The notes under the pieces: generated by a model
The model's database searches: none
The model's input: only the letters and a program-made list of their open reading frames with translations
Told to the model about the DNA's origin: nothing
Shown: positions 1-5,604 of the stretch, piece after piece
Layout of the letters: each line of letters begins with the position of its first letter
How positions within the stretch are numbered: position 1 is the stretch's first letter
DNA from: an uncultured Clostridia bacterium
GTDB taxonomy: Bacteria > Bacillota > Clostridia > Oscillospirales > Ruminococcaceae
DNA length: 12,726 nucleotides
NCBI GenBank assembly: GCA_947175045.1
Contig: CAMWLH010000026.1
Location: forward strand, 1-12,726
Direction: 5' to 3'
Program-made: the position numbers and the translations under genes

Positions 1-166
1 CCGACCACTCTAATTCTGTGGGCAATGTATTTGCCGAGAAAATCTCATGCAGCACTCCGCTCTCATTAGCATGGACAGTATCAATAGCGCGCAGCGTTCC
101 GCTCTCGTTCACTGTAATGCCGGTCAGCTCGTGAAGCACGCCGCTTTCATTTACTGTTATGGACAA
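1..166 (-). CDS. Fibre-region protein with N-terminal NESG repeats (partial, 3' end missing)
   Basis: This reading frame opens just after the collagen-like fibre gene and runs off the left edge, leaving about 55 visible codons. I place the start at a TTG (166-164) because there is no in-frame ATG or GTG, and a GGCGGTGAG ribosome-binding-like stretch (178-170) sits a few bases upstream. Residues 3 to 44 are three tandem 14-residue repeats: ITVNESGVLHELTG, ITVNESGTLRAIDT and VHANESGVLHEIFS. From memory, similar NEGG/NESG repeat N-termini occur in clostridial phage proteins next to fibre genes, but I cannot name a family. The position after the tail fibre suggests a fibre, a fibre accessory or a receptor-binding component. 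The frame is continuous with the upstream fibre frame, separated only by its TAA, so a stop-codon readthrough extension is an alternative reading. Function is unassigned. Confidence 0.6.
   Translation of the reverse strand, partial: MSITVNESGVLHELTGITVNESGTLRAIDTVHANESGVLHEIFSANTLPTELEWS
35..160 (-). repeat. Three tandem 14-residue (42-base) coding repeats
   Basis: Units lie at 160-119, 118-77 and 76-35. The protein core NESG-x-L is kept in all three, while the third codon positions have drifted. This suggests an old duplication kept by selection on the protein rather than a recent DNA expansion. Confidence 0.8.
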
Positions 167-169
167 ACT

Positions 170-178
170 CTCACCGCC
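170..178 (-). promoter_or_regulatory. Ribosome-binding-like site for the TTG-started repeat gene
   Basis: GGCGGTGAG begins immediately after the TAA stop of the fibre gene (181-179) and ends 3 bases before the proposed TTG start. It is a moderate Shine-Dalgarno match and the main argument for a separate gene here. Confidence 0.45.
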
Positions 179-880
179 TTAATACTTTCCATACCAATAG
201 CCCGATGGGCAGTTCGACGTTGTAGCCGCTGCCGTACCTGTTTTCAGCACGTTCGGACCTGCGGGACCTTGCGGACCCGTCGCGCCTTTGGCACCTGTCG
301 CCCCCGTATCTCCTTTATCGCCTTTATCACCCTTTGCTCCCTGGAGACCTTGAGGACCTGTTGCTCCCGTAGCGCCCTTGGGGATAGTCAGATTTAACGT
401 TGTAACCGTCCCGCTCGTGGACACCGTTGCCGCTGCGCTGCTCCCTGCCGCGCCCGTGGTAACCGTACCTATTTTGATATTAGTGACCGCACCTATATCT
501 CCCGCCGAATGCGTGTGATTTGCGGCGGCAAAGTCCGAGGCGTGCTTGCCGTCTACCGTGTCGGAATCTCCGCCGTTTGCGGGGAGAGAAGTCGGGATTT
601 CGCTCTTATCGGCTTTTACGTTCAGTGCGGCAGAAATATCATTGATAGCCTGTTCGAGACTTATTCCCGCACTCTGCGCGGCAGAGAGAGCTTCAATCGC
701 CTTCATATAAGCTACATTAGCCTTTTTATCGGCAATAAAGCACACCTCGTTAAACTGTTGTGCGGTAGGCACACCATTTATGCCGCCGACGATCTGGACC
801 CAGCCCAGTTTCCAATCACTTTCATCAATATTTGACTTTACAGCGTCCTCCGCAAACGCCGTTTCAAAATTCAATTCCAT
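179..880 (-). CDS. Collagen-like phage tail fibre protein
   Basis: This 233-residue protein is a likely baseplate-attached tail fibre. Residues 1 to about 60 form a non-repetitive N-terminal region (WKLGWVQIVGGINGVPTAQQ), probably the baseplate attachment domain. Residues 107-124 carry the tail-fibre motif DTVDGKHASDF followed by NHTH. The linker LNLTIPKG then leads into 14 uninterrupted Gly-X-Y triplets (residues 169-210), expected to form a collagen-like triple helix. A short C-terminal cap ends in NCPSGYWYGKY. I chose the ATG at 880-878 because AAAGGAG (894-888) lies 7 bases upstream. The ATG at 886 is too close to that site, and a start further upstream would run deep into the previous gene. 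It follows the DUF2612 baseplate gene, as expected for the first fibre gene. Host-binding specificity cannot be read from sequence. Confidence 0.85.
   Translation of the reverse strand: MELNFETAFAEDAVKSNIDESDWKLGWVQIVGGINGVPTAQQFNEVCFIADKKANVAYMKAIEALSAAQSAGISLEQAINDISAALNVKADKSEIPTSLPANGGDSDTVDGKHASDFAAANHTHSAGDIGAVTNIKIGTVTTGAAGSSAAATVSTSGTVTTLNLTIPKGATGATGPQGLQGAKGDKGDKGDTGATGAKGATGPQGPAGPNVLKTGTAAATTSNCPSGYWYGKY
251..376 (-). repeat. Collagen-like Gly-X-Y coding repeat (14 triplets)
   Basis: Residues 169-210 of the fibre protein read GAT GAT GPQ GLQ GAK GDK GDK GDT GAT GAK GAT GPQ GPA GPN. The 9-base periodicity is visible in the DNA, so triplet number could vary between related phages by slippage or recombination. 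Confidence 0.9.
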
Positions 881-887
881 AGGCATA

Positions 888-894
888 CTCCTTT
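888..894 (-). promoter_or_regulatory. Ribosome binding site that decides the tail fibre start
   Basis: AAAGGAG shares its first A with the TGA stop (896-894) of the preceding gene. Spacing is 7 bases to the ATG at 880 but only 1 base to the ATG at 886, favouring the shorter protein. Sharing bases with the stop suggests translational coupling. Confidence 0.7.
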
Positions 895-1460
895 CATAGA
901 GATTGCGCGAATTTACCCTGCCCGAAGCCGAGAACATATTCGCTGACGTCCTTAAACCCGAAAACGTCCATACTGTGGTAACTTATGTTCGCCCTTACCC
1001 CCGCGGGCTTGACGGATACTCCCGCAGAAGTGAGCAAGCCTATCGTTTCGGTGGTGAGCTGAGTACCGATACCAAGAGAAAAAGCGGCGGGAGAAGCCCG
1101 GCTTTCGTGGTATGCTATGCTTTGAGCGCCGTACAGCAGCTTACAAGCATCGTAAAGTTCTTCTAAGGTACATCTGTTTGTATTTAGCAGCATTTTATAT
1201 TTAAGTAGAACGCGGTAGATGTCATCGGTAAAGTCGTAGCTGTACATTGACATTGCCTCCGCCCTTGTCAACCCGATTATACTGCCGAGCATATCAAGCT
1301 GAGCACCCCTCGCGCTGTCGATATTGCGCTCCGAAACAAGACATTTAAAGACTTCGTTTAATTCGTCGAGCTCCGCGGATATTGCCCGTATAAGCCCCGA
1401 TATATTGCTTTTGTTTTTAAACTGCTGCGGGATATCCGAAAGCCATTCACTGCTAATCAC
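894..1460 (-). CDS. DUF2612-family baseplate protein
   Basis: The 188-residue protein matches the DUF2612 pattern. An N-terminal helical part (residues 18-65) contains DSARGAQLDMLGSIIGL, followed by DDIYRVLLKYKMLLNTN, a TLEELYDACKLLYG segment and a KPAGV motif near residue 151. The C-terminus ends in FGFKD...LGFGQGKFA, typical of the family. Members sit between baseplate J and the fibre, in the place held by Mu gp48 or P2 gpI, and are thought to complete the wedge and present the fibre. The start is a GTG (1460-1458) inside the end of the baseplate J gene, 8 bases before its end. A GAGGTGG ribosome binding site lies 6 bases upstream of it. The assignment is by pattern recognition, not alignment. 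Confidence 0.82.
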   Translation of the reverse strand: MISSEWLSDIPQQFKNKSNISGLIRAISAELDELNEVFKCLVSERNIDSARGAQLDMLGSIIGLTRAEAMSMYSYDFTDDIYRVLLKYKMLLNTNRCTLEELYDACKLLYGAQSIAYHESRASPAAFSLGIGTQLTTETIGLLTSAGVSVKPAGVRANISYHSMDVFGFKDVSEYVLGFGQGKFAQSL

Positions 1461-2919
1461 TCAATACCACCTCGATCCTATCATAGGAAAATTCGGGCAA
1501 CTGCCGCGCCGTCGCCGTAATTGTGTCAAGCTCGTAGCTTGTCGGGGTATCGTTTATGTTCTCTGACGCGTGCGCCTTAATGCTCACATAACCAACACCA
1601 GATAAGTTCTGATACAGCGGAGACAGGAACTTCTGTAATATACAATTGCTCCCAATTTGCGCAATATCGTCGACGTTGTTCATAATGGTGTCCTGCGTTA
1701 TTTCCGAAAAGCTCTGCGGAGCTACACACCCCTTTATCAGGCTAAGCTCTATCCTTACCCACACATACAACACCGACGGTCTGCTGAAATAAACGTTGTG
1801 GCTGTTCTTGTACTCGTCTATTATGATATTTTCTATGTTGCCGAAGGTGGAAATACCGACGGGCTTCTTACTGAGGATCATATCGGCTATTCCGCTGTCT
1901 GTACCGCCTTGCACAACGATTTCTATCGAATGAGGCGGTCTGCCAAATTCGTCCGTTATATCGGTGTCGTTTTCATATGCCGTAATATACTTTACACCCT
2001 GAACGTTGTTGAAAATAGCCGATGTTATGCTGCTCAGCATATTGTCAGACCTTAAAGCTATGCGGTTTATGTAAGACTGCCGCGCCTCCGAATCCGTTGC
2101 GTCAAGCCGTCCGAGAACAGGGTCCTTGTCGTTAGTGACCGATTGCCAGCCGTCAATAAGCATGGCTATCTCGGTAACCGTGCCGTTAGGAATAACCACC
2201 TCCCCGTATTCCAGCGTTTCAAAGAGCAAATTAGAGGTGCAGGATGTAACCATAAGATTCGCAGACAGTACAAGCACATTCTCGCTGTTCCCGTTATCGT
2301 CACTTATGGTGAGCATTTCACGTTCGTTATCTTTGTCGTATTCCACCGTTGAGGTTATTCCCGATGCTTCGGAAATACCCGCGGAAAGAGCCTCCAGTAT
2401 CTCCTTAGAGCCGTCATTTTCACGAGGGGTATATGAATATGTAACCGAGTTCAGGGTAAGGCTGTAAACGCTCTTATCCTCTATTACTGCAACAGATATG
2501 CTTCTGAAGTTGTTTCGGCTTATTGTCTGGGCTTTCGCGCATTGGAGAGTCTTAACGGGCTGGGTAGCGGATTTGACCGTAGTTCCGTAAGGTATCTCCG
2601 TGCCGTCCTTGCCAACGCATTTCAAATTATATACCGTTCTTGCCTTTTTCAGGCGGATCACACCGCCGTACTGCATGGCATTGTCCAGATTAACACCAGT
2701 CGCACTGCTTGGGTACATGGCGAAATAGGTGTCCGCGGCGACCTCCCAAAGCTCCGCTATCCTGTCGGCAAAGGAGGTAACAAGCACTCCTATAAGCGAT
2801 TGAGGATCAATAGTGGTATCAACTCCCCACTCCGCCTTAAGCCTTGCGTGGATATCTGCGGATATAGTATCAAGCCTTTTCATCGCGAAACCGTTATCTG
2901 TTACGCCGTAATCAGGCAT
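1453..2919 (-). CDS. Baseplate J-like wedge protein
   Basis: This is a 488-residue baseplate wedge protein of the baseplate J family (Mu gp47, P2 gpJ and T4 gp6 relatives). The N-terminal region reads YGVTDNGFAMKRLDTISADI, then LIGVLVTSFADRIAELWE, then NLDNAMQYGGVIRLKKA, followed by a beta-rich section with IPYGTTVKS. The second half has TDSEARQSYINRIALRS, NNVQGVKYITAYENDTD, GRPPHSIEIVVQGG and a KPVGISTFGN segment, all hallmark positions of the family. Two copies dimerise to form the wedge core ringing the hub in related phages. The ATG overlaps the stop of the gp25-like gene by 8 bases, with GAGGTGAG 5 bases upstream, so translation is probably coupled. The length is in the normal range. Confidence 0.93.
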   Translation of the reverse strand: MPDYGVTDNGFAMKRLDTISADIHARLKAEWGVDTTIDPQSLIGVLVTSFADRIAELWEVAADTYFAMYPSSATGVNLDNAMQYGGVIRLKKARTVYNLKCVGKDGTEIPYGTTVKSATQPVKTLQCAKAQTISRNNFRSISVAVIEDKSVYSLTLNSVTYSYTPRENDGSKEILEALSAGISEASGITSTVEYDKDNEREMLTISDDNGNSENVLVLSANLMVTSCTSNLLFETLEYGEVVIPNGTVTEIAMLIDGWQSVTNDKDPVLGRLDATDSEARQSYINRIALRSDNMLSSITSAIFNNVQGVKYITAYENDTDITDEFGRPPHSIEIVVQGGTDSGIADMILSKKPVGISTFGNIENIIIDEYKNSHNVYFSRPSVLYVWVRIELSLIKGCVAPQSFSEITQDTIMNNVDDIAQIGSNCILQKFLSPLYQNLSGVGYVSIKAHASENINDTPTSYELDTITATARQLPEFSYDRIEVVLSD

Positions 2920-3265
2920 TTGTGCTCACCTCGTCTTTCAGAATATCACCGGTATCGGTCACAACCGTAAATTTTACGGTAAGAGTCCTGTCAACCCTGC
3001 TGAACAAAGCGCTGACGGACTTCACAGAGGAAACGCCCTCGATCTCCGACAGAGCTTCCTCAAAGATACGCGCTACGGTATCCATATCGGCGTTTTGTGC
3101 AAATATATAGTCGTAATAGGGCATTCCAAGCTCAGGATTGAATTTCCACTCGCCCCCGAACCACAACAGCTTTATCCGTATGCTTTGAGCAAGGCTGTCA
3201 ACTAACTGAATATCCGAACCGTTAAGCTCTATATCCCCGTCGAGCCCCAATTTTATATCTTTCAT
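2912..3265 (-). CDS. gp25/gp46-like baseplate wedge protein
   Basis: The 117-residue protein resembles T4 gp25, P2 gpW and Mu gp46. An N-terminal strand region (DIELNGSDIQLVDSLAQSIR) precedes a helix and the signature LLWFGGEWKFNPELGMPYYD at about residues 34-53. A second helix with LSEIEGVSSVKSV and a C-terminal beta hairpin follow. In known baseplates this protein links the wedge to the first sheath ring and helps nucleate sheath assembly. It lies directly before baseplate J, the usual order. The start has GGAGG 5 bases upstream, beginning within or just after the TAG stop of the spike gene. DUF2634 (XkdS-like) is a related alternative label. Confidence 0.88.
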   Translation of the reverse strand: MKDIKLGLDGDIELNGSDIQLVDSLAQSIRIKLLWFGGEWKFNPELGMPYYDYIFAQNADMDTVARIFEEALSEIEGVSSVKSVSALFSRVDRTLTVKFTVVTDTGDILKDEVSTNA

Positions 3266-3274
3266 TGAAGCCTC

Positions 3275-3847
3275 CTATCCCTTTGAACAAGTTCCGCCAT
3301 ACACGATATTGCCGCTTATGGTCAGATTTCCGTCTATTTTGACGTTCCCATCGGCAACAGTCAGCCTGGTGCTTCCGACGTTTACCTCTACCCTGCCCTT
3401 TTCAACGTCGACAGTAGTTTCTCCGCAGAATATTCTTACCTTGTCGTTGTCAGAAGCGTTTTTCACAGCGGGAACAGCGCGGTTTGAAAGACCGACTATC
3501 GCGATCGCGTTTGTAAGATCATATTTCAATGAGATATCCTGAGTCATACCGTTTTGCCAGCCGCTAATATCTTGCTCCGAGAATATCAGCAGACAATCGT
3601 CGCCTGCTTTGATAGGAAACGCGATACCGACATTTGCGGTTACCGAACAGCACGTTATAACAGGAACACTGCTTATCAAAGGATAATCCAGGCTCTGTCC
3701 ATTCACCGTCATGACACCGTATGGCTTTACAGTTGCAGTCCCGTTTGAGGCGTTGTATTCGAGTATACGCGCTGAAACGGCGGTATGAATATCGTTTATC
3801 ATACCGCTGACAAGCACTTTCATCTGTTTTACAAATTCCTGTACCAT
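3275..3847 (-). CDS. Gp138-type baseplate central spike protein
   Basis: The 190-residue protein fits the gp138 N-terminal family of membrane-puncturing spikes. Residues 20-60 form an oligosaccharide-binding-like barrel (TAVSARILEYNASNGTATVK). Next come SSVPVI and the hallmark FPIKAGDDCLLIFSEQDISG at 77-96, then LTNAIAIVGLS. From about residue 136 the sequence becomes short repeating strands (TTVDVEKG, VEVNVGSTRL, NVKIDGNLTISGN), consistent with a trimeric beta-helix ending in IVYGGTCSKG. I see no HxH metal motif near the tip, unlike several characterised spikes, but there is a cysteine at residue 187. The ATG (3847-3845) overlaps the hub stop in a TGATG junction with GGAGG 4 bases upstream. 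A longer TTG-started form of 201 residues is possible but less likely. Confidence 0.86.
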   Translation of the reverse strand: MVQEFVKQMKVLVSGMINDIHTAVSARILEYNASNGTATVKPYGVMTVNGQSLDYPLISSVPVITCCSVTANVGIAFPIKAGDDCLLIFSEQDISGWQNGMTQDISLKYDLTNAIAIVGLSNRAVPAVKNASDNDKVRIFCGETTVDVEKGRVEVNVGSTRLTVADGNVKIDGNLTISGNIVYGGTCSKG

Positions 3848-4701
3848 CACGCCTCCACGATCTGTGCCGTACAGCACCAATCCCCGCTGAAATTGTCTCC
3901 GTAAATAACTAGTTCCTTTACTCTGTATGTTCCGTTTATAGCTCTACTTTCAATCCGAACGGTATCGTTTATGTTAATGGCAGCGTTCATAAGGTATTTG
4001 ATCTCCCAACCTTTAAGAGTATCTCCGCCGTCGGAAGCCGCAAACGTGACCTGCTTGGGAATATCCACAAGTCCCGTTTCGGTATTGAGCAGATATGCCT
4101 TTGTATTAACGGCTTCATTGGCGGTGAATATCTGTAATACTCCGTTCTGGATACTCCAATTCAGTCCGCATATGCCGCAAATCTTGGACAGAGCCGCCGA
4201 AGCAGCTCCCACAAAGGAAAAACCATTGCAGCAGCTTTTGAAAACAGCTCTTTGAGAATAAGCGACAGCAACGCCGAGCGAGCTTGCTATTCTCTCGATT
4301 ATCGTTTTGCAGCCGATACTTCCCGCATAGGAAAGCGTTATGTAAGAATTTTTAAGCAGAACACAATTCTCAACAAACTCTATCTCCGTCTTTCGGTCTG
4401 CGCCGTCAAGAGATGTGGAAACGTGCGTTACGTCACCGCTGATTATCCTTGCGAGATTATTTCCGTAGCCTGCCTGGAGCTCGATCTCGCAGTTTTCAAG
4501 CTGTAAAACGGCAAGCTGGGAATCATTCAGATTCCAAATGCTTATAGTCCCCGTGTTTGAGGTTTCGCTGTCAGATTTCTCGATCGAGAAATCAATATGC
4601 AGAGCAGCGCCGCTTTCGTTGGATATACCGCCTACCTCAAACGTGCGTGATTTGGATACTCCTATTCGGAGTTTGTATCTTCTGTCAAAATTCTCGTTCA
4701 T
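3847..4701 (-). CDS. Baseplate hub protein (phage protein D-like)
   Basis: I assign this 284-residue protein as the hub, comparable with T4 gp27, P2 gpD and Mu gp44, on weak motifs plus position between plug and spike. The first part (about 35-115) is beta-rich, with ISIWNLNDSQLAVLQ and a segment around AGYGNNLARIISGDV. Next comes CKTIIERIASSLGVAV, then a SFVGAASAALSKICGICGL stretch with NWSIQNGVLQIF, which matches the pattern of late-control-D proteins. The C-terminal beta domain ends with VRIESRAINGTYRVKEL. The protein has nine cysteines (71, 113, 131, 157, 158, 175, 178, 276, 277), including a CxxC and two CC pairs, which is unusual for a hub. The start overlaps the plug stop in ATGA, with a GGAGTGG ribosome binding site. 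Confidence 0.75.
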   Translation of the reverse strand: MNENFDRRYKLRIGVSKSRTFEVGGISNESGAALHIDFSIEKSDSETSNTGTISIWNLNDSQLAVLQLENCEIELQAGYGNNLARIISGDVTHVSTSLDGADRKTEIEFVENCVLLKNSYITLSYAGSIGCKTIIERIASSLGVAVAYSQRAVFKSCCNGFSFVGAASAALSKICGICGLNWSIQNGVLQIFTANEAVNTKAYLLNTETGLVDIPKQVTFAASDGGDTLKGWEIKYLMNAAININDTVRIESRAINGTYRVKELVIYGDNFSGDWCCTAQIVEA

Positions 4702-5018
4702 AATTCCACTCCAAGGTCTTTATATGGCAAATAAACGAATTCAGCCTCACCATTAAGAAAGCTGTTTCTGCCTATTATCTCATTATCCGAAACCGCGCCG
4801 AACGTCCCCATAGGCATTCTGTCGTCCCTGTACCAGAGATTGAGGGGAGAATTGGGAACGAGCTTCATTGACGCGACTATCGGCTTTTCATCAAGCGTAT
4901 ATACTCCGAAAAGCCAATAACCTCCGCTTACGCAATAGGTAAACCGAAGCAGTATCTCCTTTCCGTCAAGCACAATTCTGGAAAAGCTGTCGTTCATATC
5001 GGGAACGCTTATAACCAT
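4698..5018 (-). CDS. Baseplate plug protein (Pam3 gp18-like)
   Basis: The 106-residue, beta-rich protein resembles the small baseplate plug family seen in cyanophage Pam3 and many simple myoviruses. It has an N-terminal DGKEILLRFTYCVSGGYWLF core, then a central PNSPLNLWYRDDRMPMGTFG segment and a C-terminal NGEAEFVYLP strand. Such proteins sit at the junction of tube, hub and Dit-like ring. Its position between the Dit-like gene and the hub gene is the usual one. The nearest good ribosome binding site (AGGAGAG) is about 12 bases from the ATG, which is long, so coupling to the preceding gene (10 bases upstream) may matter. It ends in an ATGA overlap with the hub gene. Confidence 0.75.
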   Translation of the reverse strand: MVISVPDMNDSFSRIVLDGKEILLRFTYCVSGGYWLFGVYTLDEKPIVASMKLVPNSPLNLWYRDDRMPMGTFGAVSDNEIIGRNSFLNGEAEFVYLPYKDLGVEL

Positions 5019-5027
5019 TTTACTCTG

Positions 5028-5600
5028 CTACTCTCCTATCAAATTTGATATCATGTCGGATAATCCGTTTACGGCGTTATACAGTATTGATCCTTTTTTC
5101 TTTGTATCTTCCTCGGTCTCGGCGGTGGTTGAAGCCGTGCCTGCGCTTGTTCCCGTTGCTCCGCTGCGGCTGTATGAGGAAACAACGTCTACCACCTTTG
5201 CCTTTGTAACGCGGATCTGTGTAAGCCCGATGGTTATTTCCACCGCTTTGCTCATGTCCTTGCGCGGAATAGACATACTTGCGATAACCATATTCTTATA
5301 CACTCCGCTTATCGTTGAGCGGTAAGTGACGGGCTTCCTGCTTTTATAAAGCTCGATAAGCTTGCCGCGTACAGCCTCCATACGGTGCTTATTGTTGCCG
5401 AAGTAGTCTCTGTAAGTCACGGGCAGATTACTGGCAATAACGGTTATATTTACGGTAAGCGGCGATAGCGATATATTGTCCGAAACGGAATATCCGTCCT
5501 CAACGGGATATTGAGGTATCTCGGCTTTGTAGTCCGCCGTTTCGTTCACCAGCACGTCAAATTCAATGTCACCCAGTGTTGTCGGTCTTTTTCTTGGCAT
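5028..5600 (-). CDS. Dit-like baseplate/distal tail protein
   Basis: The 190-residue protein has an N-terminal domain like the Dit-like phage tail family. DIEFDVLVNETADYKAEIP is followed by VEDGYSVSDNISLSPLTVNI, then NNKHRMEAVRGKLIELYKSR and ISGVYKNMVIASMSIPRK. This fold forms the ring that joins the tail tube to the baseplate hub. Residues 143-165 are a Ser/Thr/Gly/Ala-rich linker. The tail (KKKGSILYNAVNGLSDMISN) is a likely amphipathic helix. There is no LysM motif. I chose the ATG at 5600 because GGAGG lies 8 bases upstream; a start 15 codons earlier would lie inside the tape measure gene and lacks such a site. Only a few bases separate it from the tape measure stop (5605). Confidence 0.8.
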   Translation of the reverse strand: MPRKRPTTLGDIEFDVLVNETADYKAEIPQYPVEDGYSVSDNISLSPLTVNITVIASNLPVTYRDYFGNNKHRMEAVRGKLIELYKSRKPVTYRSTISGVYKNMVIASMSIPRKDMSKAVEITIGLTQIRVTKAKVVDVVSSYSRSGATGTSAGTASTTAETEEDTKKKGSILYNAVNGLSDMISNLIGE

Positions 5601-5604
5601 TTTA

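Noticed and set aside
881..937. Longer 252-residue form of the tail fibre
   Set aside because: Its start lies well inside the DUF2612 gene and lacks a ribosome binding site, while AAAGGAG is ideally placed for the ATG at 880.
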